Below are positions 20,040-34,151 of a stretch of 64,000 bases of DNA, one piece after another. The DNA is from Erpobdella octoculata (taxonomy: Eukaryota > Annelida > Clitellata > Hirudinida > Erpobdellidae), in the NCBI GenBank assembly GCA_963978895.1, contig OZ022238.1, forward strand, positions 17,672,348-17,736,347, written 5' to 3'. Each line of letters begins with the position of its first letter. Position 1 is the first letter of the stretch. The notes beneath the pieces were generated by a model. That model ran no database searches, was not told where the DNA came from, and saw nothing but the letters and a program-made list of their open reading frames with translations. Position numbers and translations under genes: made by a program.

Positions 20040-20938
20040 ATTATTTACATGTTGTTCAAATCTTCTATGCAAAAACTAATTTCTACAAAATTACCCAATA
20101 AGATAATTAAATCTTGTAAAAAATTCTTTGACACAAATTTTCACAAACATTGCTAAGGGAATATTTTTTCAACTTTAAATTTAATTTCGAATTCTACAGC
20201 GGTTAAAAATTTTTTTATAGTTTCACTTGAATAGAAAATATTCAAATATGATAGCATGCTATCAAAAAATACAGCAGCAATCCCTCTTCTGCAAATCCTC
20301 TACGGAAAAACAACAGACATTCCATTCCAAATCTCCGGTGAGCTTTAGAGCTGAAATTTTCTAAATGGAAAATTTCAAATTCGTCACCAAAACAGCTTAG
20401 AAAAAAGCTTTTTTTTGTTTTAGAGAGAAAGAAAAGACAAATCTTCAAGTGGTTTAGGTTTCACGCGTCGAAAGAGATTTTTAGTTTTAGTTTTTTACAG
20501 TTCTGGTCTGATATTAAAGCTGCAAATTTATGGAAATATAAAAGTCTTTGGCGCAAATGGTGACAGATGGTTGGAGAGAATTAAACATTGCTTGCATGTC
20601 CATATAAAAAATGTATTCCATTGGCGTCGCATATTTCCAGGTGAACAATTTAATGTTGAATGAATTCTCATTCGTATATTAAATAGATGAATGAGTACAT
20701 TCATGAATGACTTGATGAATGAATTGATGAAAGAATAAATTTTTGAATGACTTGATGAATGAATAAATTTTTGTATAACTTGATGAATGAATTGAAGAAT
20801 ATATAAAAGAATAAAATGATGATTTAATAAATAAATAAATAAATTAATAAAATGATGAATGAATTGATGATTAAATAGAAGAATGAATTAATTATCTAAT
20901 AAATAGATGAATAAATTAAGGAATAGATAAAAAATTAA
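20040..20938. other. Intronic DNA with degenerate GAATGAAT repeats
   Basis: Positions 20660-20930 contain a decayed tetranucleotide of the type GATGAATGAAT. Nothing else is recognised. Confidence 0.5.
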
Positions 20939-21081
<143 letters not shown>

Positions 21082-22060
21082 CAACATTTATTTTCTTAGA
21101 TTTATAAAATCATACATTCGCGACCAGGACAAAATTAAAATGTCCTCGAAACCTCAACATAATTATTTAATGTCTCCAAATGAGCCTGAGACGTTCCAGA
21201 AACCGATGTAAAAGTTTAAACCACGGAAATGACAATCGCATCACAACTAGGGTTGTTACACTTACTAAATCTGAAAACTAAAACATTCAGTTAACTTAAT
21301 CTTCTAAATTCAGTTACTTTAATTGAAACTGAAACTGAATATTTAAGAAAAAAACTGTAACTTAAACTGAATATTAAAAAAAAACTGTAACTTAAACTGA
21401 ATTTATTGAGAAAACTGATTGTAACTGAATTTTTTTTTAATTAATTTTTTAGCATTTGTTTATATTATTTTTATGTTTGCGGTTAAAATTTTGATTCTGT
21501 GGCACGGAGGATTGTTCTTTCTTTTTGTATCGTGTTAGTGTTGGTGTTAGTGCTGCCTGTGTTGTTTTTCGGAGGATTTCAAGTTCGTAAAATTACCGAA
21601 ATTGGAAGATTTTTGTGTTACAAATACGACATTGTCATCAAAAAATCTACTGAAGAAAAAGAATCGTTTATTCAACAAAATGAATCAGAATCAGAATTAG
21701 GACCTCCGACTGAAAAACCTAGATTCTCCAAAAACAAGAATCTATTACGAACCCCGTATATAAAAGGTTTACAAAATTTGGAGCAGATAATAAGTGCAAC
21801 ATGTTTTCTGAAATTTTAAAAAGTGAGATTGGGACAAATTTAGAAGCTCACTTGAAGAATATTTACCGAAAAAAGAAGTCAGGAAATTGAAAGTACAAAG
21901 TAAGTCTACAAAACGGTCCTATTTGGATTTAAAATCCAGGCATCAATTGCAAACTGTTTTCATGTAACGGAACGCAAAAGGGATATAAAAAAGCTTAAAT
22001 GGATATAATAGGACTGTCCACGCTATTGCCTAGAACAATGACAGATGAATTAGAAAGACT
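21082..22060. other. Intronic DNA; possible hAT-like end and orphan ORF
   Basis: The AACTGAAT-rich stretch at 21250-21450 resembles degenerate ends of hAT-like elements. An open frame at 21499-21819 (106 residues, hydrophobic start then a Lys/Glu-rich part) matches nothing I know and has no splice context, so I leave it unassigned. Confidence 0.35.
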
Positions 22061-22642
22061 GTAGAATGGGGACAGCGGGAATACCGCGGATTTTGCGGTA
22101 CTTCCGCGGAAATTTGGACGAATGAGGCGGGATACCGCGGTAATGGGGATGACATTGCGGGTTTACCGCGGGGATGGAAACAAATGTTGCGGGAATACCG
22201 CGGGGATAGGGACGAGTCTCTGCGATAAATGTGTAAAATCCAATTAAATCCTAAGTAAAACTCGAGCGATGGTACGAGTGGTTTAAGCACTCATATTGAC
22301 TTTTATTATTTCATGCGCTTAAATAAATAAATTGTATTGAGTCATATTACGGTGTAATTATAATTCTATATATCAACACTTAAGTTATAGTTGGGTTGAA
22401 ATGATGTACTGAAAAATAATGAATAGTACAAGAATGATTAAAAATCGGGATAAAAGTGCGGGGATGGATGGGGATGAGGATGAAAAACTGAAAGACTGCG
22501 GGGATAGTTGGGGATGGGGATGAAACACTGCGGTGATGGTTGGGGATGGGAATGATACTGGCGGGGATGGATGGGGATGGGGATAATACTCACGGGAATG
22601 GTTGGGGATGGGGACAAAAAGTCGTCCCCGCGCACACCTCTA
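22061..22642. mobile_element. Probable hAT-like element rich in GGGGATGGGGA
   Basis: The right end reads GCGCACACCTCTA, the same terminal inverted repeat as the hAT element at 17563-18474. Subterminal zones hold repeated ACCGCGGG (22070-22210) and GGGGATGG (22450-22620) motifs. The left terminus is not clear. It encodes no transposase. Confidence 0.45.
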
Positions 22643-22880
22643 ATCAGAATTTACAGCCAATCAATAACCATCTACCAATTTTTAGAAACTTTCAGCTCTT
22701 TTTAGTTGTGATTTTTGAGCACCTTCTATTCCACCTCTAAGTTTTCTGAATTTTCTCATTTCTGATAACATAGATGGACTTTCCTGCAGAATATTCATCT
22801 GAAAACACATCATTACTATTTTTAGCCCGGCTCAATAAGCTGTTGAGTAATAGAATTATAATAGAAACATACTGCATCAG

Positions 22881-23135
22881 CTGAAAACGTCACAACCAAC
22901 CACTTCAAGAACACTATAAAGTCGGAAGGTGGTAGTGGCGGGGTAGATTGCGAGGGGTCAGTCAGTCAGACTGTCTCCGCCTATGAAAAAATGATCATGT
23001 CGTTCACAGATTGCAAAGCAGATAGTGACGATAAGAGATGTTTGTATTCATCGACCTGCCGAATAATTCGGAGGCGACAAAACTTTTTGGAACAAACACG
23101 ATTAAGGAGGCGTAGCTTTACGAAATCTACTTCCG
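22881..23135 (+). CDS. Synaptotagmin-like gene, exon 3
   Basis: An open block closed upstream by TAG at 22862 and ending in an excellent donor, TTCCG|GTAAGTTA. Using the acceptor CTGCATCAG at 22880 the exon starts in phase 1, which fits the end of exon 2, and is 255 bp. It encodes a Ser/Lys/Arg-rich linker ending QTRLRRRSFTKSTS. The acceptor lacks a pyrimidine tract; in-phase alternatives at 22929 and 22947 exist, so the 5' boundary is less sure than the 3' boundary. No known domain. Confidence 0.55.
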
Positions 23136-23414
23136 GTAAGTTAAAGTCAAATGGTTATAAACTCTACACTGTTTTTGCAAGATAGTCCCAAGCTTGGAGA
23201 AAAGGAAGTACTTCTGTATTTCCAACACACTGCTTCAACAGTCTTGAAACAACTGATGTAAAGGACTATAAACTATTAAAAAAGAAGATAAGGAAATATA
23301 AAAAAAAATTGTTTTTGTTAGTCTGATCATTACTTTGTAATTGCATATATTTGTAATTAGACTTGTTTTAGTTACAGTTAGTAAAACTTGTATAGGTTGG
23401 TTAAGTGTTTATTA

Positions 23415-23801
23415 TCTATACATATATCAATAAATGGCTTTCTGTCTGTCTGAATGTATGTATGTCCTTTATGCATTGCTTTATCCGATTGTAATACAAT
23501 TTTCACACAACATTGAGAGTTAATGGGGAAAGGTTTTTGTAAAAAAAAACTTAAATCGGTCACAAAATGAGCGAAGCGGGAGAGCAAACAGAAACGGGAA
23601 CTGGAGAATGAGCGGGAACGAGAAAGCAATCGGGAACGGAAAACGACCAAGAACGAAAGAGCGAGCGGGAAAGGGAAAACGACCGGGAACGGGATGGCAA
23701 ACGGGAGCGGTAGAGCAAGCGGGCGGGGAAGGAAACGGGACGGAGAGAAAAAAAATAAGAAAGCCTCTAAGAACCCCGGGCAACGTCGAGTACCCAGCCA
23801 G
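23415..23801 (+). mobile_element. Non-autonomous Helitron
   Basis: Flanked A|TC at the start and CCAG|T at the end (CTAG with one change). Order: 5' TCTATACATATATC, a TGTCTGTCTG zone, a body with CACACAACATTGAGAGT, a minisatellite of GGGAACGGGAAAGC units, and a CCCGGGCAACG hairpin segment before the end. Helitrons insert between A and T and have this terminal layout. No Rep/helicase is encoded. Confidence 0.75.
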
Positions 23802-24789
23802 TTGTCAAATAAAATCTAAAACCATTCTTGAAAGCTACGATTGCCAATATAGTAAGAATATATTCATCAACACACTTATACTATAATAAATTTATAACAA
23901 ATTAATTTTCTTTAATGTCGGAAACCATTTGGATGAAATAATTTTTTAGCTTTTCATTCGCAGCAAAATGAAATAATTTTACTGCTATTCATCAACTATT
24001 TATTTTTAAAATCTTGATAAAAATATTTCCTCCTAAATAAGCTTTACAATTTTTTGTTCTGGTTCAGGCAGCCATAAAGTGGCATTTCGATAACTCGGTT
24101 TTATTGAGAAAAAAAATTTGGAACAAAATTATTTATTTTTTCCCATCATTGAAAAACATAAAAATAAGTAAAAAACATTGTCCTGATGTATTGAAAAAAT
24201 TAAATCTTTGAATGTTTGCCGCTTTGTTCATTTGTGGAAGTATTATCACGAAATATTGATCGGGAAAAGAATATTCCTTTGAGTTGCAGCACAAGTTAAT
24301 CACGTTAACGCTATGATTAGATCACCAACATAATTGTCATGATCATCACTGTAGTCTGTAGTAAACATCATTATTGTTGTCATCATCCTTGTTGTCAACT
24401 TTACTGCCACCATCAGTATATCCATCATCAATCTAATTCATTAGTTATTAAATGAATTCAATCCACTCACGTCATAGTCAGAATTAGCAGATTTAAGAAA
24501 TAATGATTTCTACGAAATCACTAAGGACGTTCAAACTTTTAATTTCATTCATCTTTTGCAAATAGTAATTCACGTAAAAATGAATCCCAAGCTAATTTTT
24601 ATTAATTTTAAAACAAAATTAACTCACAGTCTATTTTTTTTAGAACAACAAACACCATTAAACCATTTTCATTAGAAGTTTTTTACAGTTTTGTCGTGGT
24701 TGGATGTCCACCATATTCGATGCCATTATGAATGGTGTCTTGTCACGTTAATTTTATTTTTACTCATGTTTTGATGATTTTTTCACTAA
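23802..24789. other. Intron 3 DNA, no gene seen
   Basis: AT-rich sequence with no family recognised, leading into the ACTC array. Confidence 0.5.
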
Positions 24790-27700
24790 CACTCACTCAC
24801 TCACTCACTCACTCACTCACTCACTCACTCACTCACTCACTCACTCACTCACTCACTCACTCACTCACTCACTCACTCACTCACTCACTCACTCACTCAC
24901 TCACTCACTCACTCACTCACTCACTCACTCACTCACTCACTCACTCACTCACTCACTCACTCACTCACTCACTCACTCACTCACTCACTCACTCACTCAC
25001 TCACTCACTCACTCACTCACTCACTCACTCACTCACTCACTCACTCACTCACTCACTCACTCACTCACTCACTCACTCACTCACTCACTCACTCACTCAC
25101 TCACTCACTCACTCACTCACTCACTCACTCACTCACTCACTCACTCACTCACTCACTCACTCACTCACTCACTCACTCACTCACTCACTCACTCACTCAC
25201 TCACTCACTCACTCACTCACTCACTCACTCACTCACTCACTCACTCACTCACTCACTCACTCACTCACTCACTCACTCACTCACTCACTCACTCACTCAC
25301 TCACTCACTCACTCACTCACTCACTCACTCACTCACTCACTCACTCACTCACTCACTCACTCACTCACTCACTCACTCACTCACTCACTCACTCACTCAC
25401 TCACTCACTCACTCACTCACTCACTCACTCACTCACTCACTCACTCACTCACTCACTCACTCACTCACTCACTCACTCACTCACTCACTCACTCACTCAC
25501 TCACTCACTCACTCACTCACTCACTCACTCACTCACTCACTCACTCACTCACTCACTCACTCACTCACTCACTCACTCACTCACTCACTCACTCACTCAC
25601 TCACTCACTCACTCACTCACTCACTCACTCACTCACTCACTCACTCACTCACTCACTCACTCACTCACTCACTCACTCACTCACTCACTCACTCACTCAC
25701 TCACTCACTCACTCACTCACTCACTCACTCACTCACTCACTCACTCACTCACTCACTCACTCACTCACTCACTCACTCACTCACTCACTCACTCACTCAC
25801 TCACTCACTCACTCACTCACTCACTCACTCACTCACTCACTCACTCACTCACTCACTCACTCACTCACTCACTCACTCACTCACTCACTCACTCACTCAC
25901 TCACTCACTCACTCACTCACTCACTCACTCACTCACTCACTCACTCACTCACTCACTCACTCACTCACTCACTCACTCACTCACTCACTCACTCACTCAC
26001 TCACTCACTCACTCACTCACTCACTCACTCACTCACTCACTCACTCACTCACTCACTCACTCACTCACTCACTCACTCACTCACTCACTCACTCACTCAC
26101 TCACTCACTCACTCACTCACTCACTCACTCACTCACTCACTCACTCACTCACTCACTCACTCACTCACTCACTCACTCACTCACTCACTCACTCACTCAC
26201 TCACTCACTCACTCACTCACTCACTCACTCACTCACTCACTCACTCACTCACTCACTCACTCACTCACTCACTCACTCACTCACTCACTCACTCACTCAC
26301 TCACTCACTCACTCACTCACTCACTCACTCACTCACTCACTCACTCACTCACTCACTCACTCACTCACTCACTCACTCACTCACTCACTCACTCACTCAC
26401 TCACTCACTCACTCACTCACTCACTCACTCACTCACTCACTCACTCACTCACTCACTCACTCACTCACTCACTCACTCACTCACTCACTCACTCACTCAC
26501 TCACTCACTCACTCACTCACTCACTCACTCACTCACTCACTCACTCACTCACTCACTCACTCACTCACTCACTCACTCACTCACTCACTCACTCACTCAC
26601 TCACTCACTCACTCACTCACTCACTCACTCACTCACTCACTCACTCACTCACTCACTCACTCACTCACTCACTCACTCACTCACTCACTCACTCACTCAC
26701 TCACTCACTCACTCACTCACTCACTCACTCACTCACTCACTCACTCACTCACTCACTCACTCACTCACTCACTCACTCACTCACTCACTCACTCACTCAC
26801 TCACTCACTCACTCACTCACTCACTCACTCACTCACTCACTCACTCACTCACTCACTCACTCACTCACTCACTCACTCACTCACTCACTCACTCACTCAC
26901 TCACTCACTCACTCACTCACTCACTCACTCACTCACTCACTCACTCACTCACTCACTCACTCACTCACTCACTCACTCACTCACTCACTCACTCACTCAC
27001 TCACTCACTCACTCACTCACTCACTCACTCACTCACTCACTCACTCACTCACTCACTCACTCACTCACTCACTCACTCACTCACTCACTCACTCACTCAC
27101 TCACTCACTCACTCACTCACTCACTCACTCACTCACTCACTCACTCACTCACTCACTCACTCACTCACTCACTCACTCACTCACTCACTCACTCACTCAC
27201 TCACTCACTCACTCACTCACTCACTCACTCACTCACTCACTCACTCACTCACTCACTCACTCACTCACTCACTCACTCACTCACTCACTCACTCACTCAC
27301 TCACTCACTCACTCACTCACTCACTCACTCACTCACTCACTCACTCACTCACTCACTCACTCACTCACTCACTCACTCACTCACTCACTCACTCACTCAC
27401 TCACTCACTCACTCACTCACTCACTCACTCACTCACTCACTCACTCACTCACTCACTCACTCACTCACTCACTCACTCACTCACTCACTCACTCACTCAC
27501 TCACTCACTCACTCACTCACTCACTCACTCACTCACTCACTCACTCACTCACTCACTCACTCACTCACTCACTCACTCACTCACTCACTCACTCACTCAC
27601 TCACTCACTCACTCACTCACTCACTCACTCACTCACTCACTCACTCACTCACTCACTCACTCACTCACTCACTCACTCACTCACTCACTCACTCACTCAC

Positions 27701-28236
27701 TCACTCACTCACTCACTCACTCACTCACTCACTCACTCACTCACTCACTCACTCACTCACTCACTCACTCACTCACTCACTCACTCACTCACTCACTCAC
27801 TCACTCACTCACTCACTCACTCACTCACTCACTCACTCACTCACTCACTCACTCACTCACTCACTCACTCACTCACTCACTCACTCACTCACTCACTCAC
27901 TCACTCACTCACTCACTCACTCACTCACTCACTCACTCACTCACTCACTCACTCACTCACTCACTCACTCACTCACTCACTCACTCACTCACTCACTCAC
28001 TCACTCACTCACTCACTCACTCACTCACTCACTCACTCACTCACTCACTCACTCACTCACTCACTCACTCACTCACTCACTCACTCACTCACTCACTCAC
28101 TCACTCACTCACTCACTCACTCACTCACTCACTCACTCACTCACTCACTCACTCACTCACTCACTCACTCACTCACTCACTCACTCACTCACTCACTCAC
28201 TCACTCACTCACTCACTCACTCACTCACTCACTCAC
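24790..28236. repeat. 3.4-kb perfect (ACTC)n microsatellite
   Basis: About 860 uninterrupted copies of ACTC over 3447 bp. I found no interruption by eye. It lies in intron 3 of the synaptotagmin-like gene. The open reading frame across it (Thr-His-Ser-Leu repeats) follows from the repeat having no stop and is not a protein gene. Confidence 0.97.
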
Positions 28237-30714
28237 CAACTTATTCCATCATCATTTTGGTGCTACACCTCAGAATCTTTTCACGATAGACAAAAAATGA
28301 CGGTAAACAGTGTTAGATGTTAAACAGAAATGGCTTCTTAAGCGCAATAAAGCTTCTCCATTGTCTCCATCCACTGCCGTGTTTATGCAGGCATTTTTAT
28401 TTGTAAGTGGTGTTGAAAATAGACGTTTATAGATTGCTCAGAATCTTATGTTTGTCATTATAAAAAATTGATGAAGAAGGTAATTAGAAGTGTACAATTG
28501 TTTGAGAATGAATAGCAGGGTGTGTGATTTCAGCTGCTAGTGGATGGCTGATGTGAGTTAGTGGGTGACAGCAGAGAGTGGGTTATTGGGAGTGTTACAT
28601 ACAAAATGGTGTGAAATGTAAATCGCAGCTAGAATTTACTGCTTTCCATCCAAACATTGATTTATCTACCTCAAAGTCAACACTTTTCTCATGTCACCTC
28701 CTCCACCCACTCGTCTTTCTGCTTCGCTGTCGATAAATCACCAAAAAGAAGATTCAATTCTTCCACGCGTTGACTAAAACCTAAAAATCAAAGAAAGCCA
28801 GAAAATTAAATTTGCATAATTTTCTACCTTCACACAAATCCGTGCTGTAAAAATGCAAGAAATCGTGCCTGTTATGTTGAATAGTGTTTGTGGAAAGGGG
28901 TTATGGAACCAGGGTAATTATCTTTTTGAAAATGTACACACTACAAATTTTTCATATGTAAACCGGAAATAGGAAAAGTTTTCTTGTTATGTGAAACTTC
29001 CGGATTTTTGTTACCAAGGAATGTTGGTTTTAGTGGGTTTATTCCACTTTTAACTGCAGATTTTTACCGCTAATTGAAACAGTTTCTTCAACTTGCTTTG
29101 CTTCTATGAAAGAAAAGATTTTACTTATTAATGAAAATTTTTTTAAACTTCAAAGAGAAACGTAAGTTGAAAAATATGTTTTGTTGTAATAGATGTGGCT
29201 GGTTTTAAGTTGTTTTCAGAGTATCGTGTGAAGTTTGTTCTAGGTTCATTAATATTAATTCCTTGAACAAAAGCTATGCTCAGTAATTTACATCTGATAT
29301 CTTCAGAGTTGTGCACGCAACCAATGTATGCAATTAGCCAGCGTCTATTTTTTTTTAATTTTTTGCTGCTATGATTGCATTTTCAATGTTTTTGATTTGT
29401 CCGACTTCATTACGTTGCACCTTCGAATATTTTTCACAGATCGTGTGACAGAAATAAGAACAACCTTTCGTAATCTTTCAATATATCTTTCTCTTTTTCT
29501 CCTTTTTTCTCTCTCTTCTTCTCTGTGTTTCTCTTTCTTTCTCTTTTTTTATTTTCCTACTCGCGTTTTCTCTCCTGACTTTAAGTTGTCTGTTTCCTCC
29601 TCAAAATCATTATTATAATCTTGTCACTCTTTCTTTATTCACAAATTATTTTATGTTTTTAGTCACATCGATTTTTTTCATTATCTTTCAGGAGATATAA
29701 ATAAATATAAAAAACTGAATTTCTAATTGTTTGAATATACATACACATCACACACAACACACACAATACATATACACAGCAGCAACCCAGAATACTTTAT
29801 ATTGCTGACACGTTGAATGTCATTGCTATGTCGCCAGCAACTCGTAAGCGTTCGCATTGCAAATCATTAAAATGTTTGACAACAAAATGTTATTTATAGA
29901 ACATGTACAATAAATATCGAGTCATCTTTTCTGCAATTTGTCGAAGAATAATTAGCTTTGGCGGAGAATTGTCGATAAAATGTTCATACCGGAGAGATGA
30001 TAAGTGATAGTTCTATGTACATAGGCGTATCAAAGTATTTTCATTTGAGGTCTCTCACTTTAAAGAACCTTAGCTAATTTTTTAACTGAGTTCTCTCATT
30101 GAAAATAATTGCTGCCACAAAATTTTCGATCTTGGGGAGATCAAAATGCTTGCCATAATAGGAAATTAATTTCATTTCTTCACCCAAACACATCATTGGA
30201 ATTTCAAATGAGAATTTTTATCTTATTGAAAATAATTTCTTTTTAAATAACTTTCCACCTATCTTTGAGCTGCATCTACTAACTCTCAACATCAGTTGAT
30301 GGTGATTTACACTGATAAATAATCAGCACTTCCTTTTGGCTTAGTAGCCTATTTTCTGAGCGAATCCATGTTTCTTTATCAGCGCCCATATTTTATTCAA
30401 ATCGGCTTTTATGAGTGGGCAGTCATCTTTCCATGTTCCGTGTGTGTGTAGGTGTGTGTGTTTGTTGTAGGTCTGCGCGTATGAACGTGTCTGTGTAGCT
30501 ATGCTACAATTTATGCTTAGAATTTCGTTGGTTTAAAAAAATTACAAATAGAAATACCACGTCAAAAGTGATAGAAATTAAATAGTTACGATTGCAGCGT
30601 CGCCTATCATCGTTACGCGGTTTTTAACAGAAAATTGTGTAGGTATGTTGAATAATTGCTAATTGGTGCTCTATTAATTTATATAAAATATATAAAAGCA
30701 ATGTATGGGCGTTT
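28237..30714. other. Intron 3 DNA, no gene seen
   Basis: About 2.5 kb of AT-rich DNA. Short CT-rich (29480-29560) and CA-rich (29740-29775) tracts are present. No exon with matching phase or repeat family recognised. Confidence 0.45.
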
Positions 30715-30879
30715 GTTCTTCTATATATCCGATAAGTTATATAGACGAAATTTTGCATGAAAGCAGTTTTCATTGAGAAAATGTTTTGAGCAATTTAAAA
30801 AGAAAATTGGTTTATTATTTTACGTTTTATCGTCAAAAAACAAAATCAAACCTAGAACATCGCCGGGTACTCCTGCTAG
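30715..30879 (+). mobile_element. Helitron 3' end, decayed
   Basis: Ends GCCGGGTACTCCTG then CTAG followed by T, the same terminus as the other Helitrons here. The minisatellite is missing and the 5' end is not clear. Confidence 0.5.
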
Positions 30880-31285
30880 TTTCAAATAAAATTGAAACAA
30901 GTAAATTAAAAACGAATTTTTAAAACCAATGCTCTTATATGTAATTAAAACACAAATTTTGCAATCAATTTTTTCTTATATTAGTCTTTTATTTTATATT
31001 AAAGTCGAAATATCTTAATTATATCGAAATATCGAAATTAATTAAAATTAACTAAATTAATTGACTTATTGTAAAACTAATAATTGAATATTGCATTGTC
31101 TTCTATTTTGAGCATGTATGCAAAATTTGAAAAAAATCTATCATCAGGAAGTGACTCAAAAATTGATTGCAAGATTTGAAACAGACAGAGAAACAAACAG
31201 ACAGACAGAGAAACAGAGACGACGAGTTAATAAAAGCATTGGTAAAAAGGCTGATTGATCAGCATACATAATTTCTGGTGTATAT
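30880..31285. other. Intron 3 DNA with ACAGACAG tail
   Basis: AT-rich, ending in a CAGACAGACAGAGAAAC stretch of the kind found at 3' tails of some non-LTR elements. No gene. Confidence 0.4.
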
Positions 31286-31296
31286 ATGTATGCATG

Positions 31297-31330
<34 letters not shown>

Positions 31331-32372
31331 TGTATGTATGTATGTATGTATGTATGTATGTATGTATGTATGTATGTATGTATGTATGTATGTATGTATG
31401 TATGTATGTATGTATGTATGTATGTATGTATGTATGTATGTATGTATGTATGTATGTATGTATGTATGTATGTATGTATGTATGTATGTATGTGTGTGTG
31501 TGTGAGTGTGTGTGTGTTTGTATGCATGTAGGTATGTATGTATGTATGTATGTATGTATGTATGTATGTATGTATGTATGTATGTATGTATGTATGTATG
31601 TATGTATGTATGTATGTATGTATGTATGTATGTATGTATGTATGTATGTATGTATGTATGTATGTATGTATGTATGTATGTATGTATGTATGTATGTATG
31701 TATGTATGTATGTATGTATGTATGTATGTATGTATGTATGTATGTATGTATGTATGTATGTATGTATGTATGTATGTATGTATGTATGTATGTGTGTGTG
31801 TGTGAGTGTGTGTGTGTTTGTATGCATGTAGGTATGTATGTATGTATGTATGTATGTATGTATGTATGTATGTATGTATGTATGTATGTATGTATGTATG
31901 TATGTATGTATGTATGTATGTATGTATGTATGTATGTATGTATGTATGTATGTATGTATGTATGTATGTATGTATGTATGTATGTATGTATGTATGTATG
32001 TATGTATGTATGTATGTATGTATGTATGTATGTATGTATGTATGTATGTATGTATGTATGTATGTATGTATGTATGTATGTATGTATGTATGTATGTATG
32101 TATGTATGTATGTATGTATGTATGTATGTATGTATGTATGTATGTATGTATGTATGTATGTATGTATGTATGTATGTATGTATGTATGTATGTATGTATG
32201 TATGTATGTATGTGTGTGTGTGTGAGTGTGTGTGTGTTTGTATGCATGTAGGTATGTATGTATGTATGTATGTATGTATGTATGTATGTATGTATGTATG
32301 TATGTATGTATGTATGTATGTATGTATGTATGTATGTATGTATGTATGTATGAATGTGTGTGTGTGTATGTA
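31286..32372. repeat. Higher-order (TATG)n array
   Basis: Over 1 kb of TATG tetranucleotide interrupted by three copies of one 44-bp variant block (TG-rich, then GAGTG, then TTTGTATGCATGTAGG) beginning at about 31492, 31792 and 32212. The spacings are 300 and 420 bp, both multiples of 4, and the blocks look identical, as expected from unequal exchange. All reading frames over this block are repeat artefacts. Confidence 0.93.
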
Positions 32373-33691
32373 TAAATTTCAAAACAGCTGACATGCAATA
32401 ACTCTTTTCAAAATGTTGTAGGAAAGGAGATAATTTATTCTAGTTACCTAAGAAAATAAATAGTTTTAGTATATAGCCATAGCAAGTCGTAATTTGAAAA
32501 TAATTAATTTTTTATTTATTTTATTATTTTATTGCATTTCAAGTTAAATTTAAGTTTCCGTTTTCGTTTACTAATTTAATTTTATTTGGTTCAATTTTCA
32601 TTACCGTTCTCTAAAAATACTTCCTTTTTTATTTTGGTTTTCGTAAACGATTTAGCTTAAATTCGTTAGAGACCATTTCCGTTTTCGTAAACTACAACTA
32701 CACAACTCATAATTTATTTTTTATGCTCGAATATGACGTCATTGTTGTTGACACTTATCGTCGTGTTGTCGTCAACATCGTCACCATCAACTTCACCATC
32801 ATCGTCACCATTACCTTCATCTACATCTTCACCATCATCATCATTTTGACCATCATCACGAGGTGTTATTACATCCTGTAATATGCTCATCACTGCCCGT
32901 CTCAGAGACATAAAGTCGAAGAAAGCACGTCACTTGAAGCATTAAGTTGATCCAGTAGTGGTTGGTGGTTCTGCTGCTGCTGGCTTTATGATTAGACTTA
33001 ATTGCGATGATGACGATGTTGATGAAAATGATGGTGATGATTATAGTGGTGATGATGATTATAGTGGTGATGTTGATGTTAATGATGATGGTGAAGATGA
33101 TAATGGTAATGATTATTATAATTATTGTTTGACAACTTATATAGCTTCAAGGGCGCCTTAATGATGACGATGATGATGATGATGATGATGATGATGGTTA
33201 TGGTGGTGACGATATTGATGTCGTTGATGAGGATTATAATAAGGAAAGATGAAGGATAGTAACAATGACTGACTGATGATGATTTATGGTAGAACGAAGT
33301 TGACGAGAAAGCGATTTGAAGGCAGAATAGTTGTGTAATGCAATAAAAAACGTGGAACTGCCTGTGGCAATATAATTTCAATATAGCATGAAAGATGTAA
33401 TTATAGAAGCGATGATGATGTTGATGTTGACGATGGCTATAATGAAGATGCTGTTGAGGATAATGAAGATGCTGGTGATGATAATGAAGATGCTGGTGAT
33501 GATAATGATGACAACAATGATAACGATGATGATGATGTTAGTGATGTTGAAGGAGATGGTGTTGGTATTGGATATGACGAAGAACATAATGGTGTCGATG
33601 TTGATGATGAAAATGAAATTACCAAAACATTCAATTTTTGGGTTGAGCCTGCCTTAGACAAGTCTCTAACTAAAAATGATCAATAATCATA
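32373..33691. other. Intron 3 DNA with GAT/ATC-rich zones
   Basis: Positions 32740-32900 and 33000-33620 are imperfect GAT trinucleotide repeats that produce Asp-, Met- or His-rich open frames. No gene. Confidence 0.6.
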
Positions 33692-34090
33692 TCTATATAT
33701 TAAAAATAACTGTCTGTGTATATGTCTTCTAGGCATTGCTACACCATTCATCTGATTGTAATAAAAAATGTAAACAACCTTGAGAGTCAATGGAGGAAAG
33801 TTTTGGTGACAAAAATTAAAATCGGTAAAAAATGAGCGGGAGAGCAAGCGGAAACGGCATCGGAAAATTAGTAGGAACCGTAAAACAATCAAGAATTGAA
33901 AAGCGGCTGAGAGTGAAAAAGCGAGCGGGAAAGGGAAAGCGACCGGCAACGAGAGAGCAAGCGGGAGCGGTAAAACGACCGGGAACTGGAGCAAGCAGGA
34001 ACGGGAAAGCAAGCGGAGAAGGAAACTGAAGCAAGATAGAAAAACAATAGAAAATATCTAAAACCCCAGGCAACGCCGGGTACCCCGCTA

Positions 34091-34091
<1 letters not shown>
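33692..34091 (+). mobile_element. Non-autonomous Helitron, complete ends
   Basis: 400 bp with both diagnostic ends: A|TCTATATATTAAAAATAAC at the start and GCCGGGTACCCCG-CTAG|T at the end. The terminal hairpin CCAGGCAACGCCGGG lies just before CTAG. The interior has a GTCTGTG zone and a minisatellite of GGGAACGG/GGGAAAGCGA units. This is the best preserved Helitron here. Confidence 0.82.

Positions 34092-34151
<60 letters not shown>

Noticed and set aside
21499..21819. Small membrane protein of 106 residues
   Set aside because: No family resemblance, no splice or promoter context, and it lies in repeat-rich intron DNA; left unassigned.
24732..28289. A 1185-codon open frame of Thr-His-Ser-Leu repeats
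   Set aside because: It is the ACTC microsatellite translated; the repeat has no stop in this frame and there is no flanking coding sequence.
31156..32398. Long Ile-His-Thr-Tyr and Cys-Met-Tyr-Val frames on both strands
   Set aside because: They are translations of the TATG array in several frames at once.
32714..33657. Asp-, Met- and Ile-rich open frames
   Set aside because: They are imperfect GAT trinucleotide repeats in several frames.
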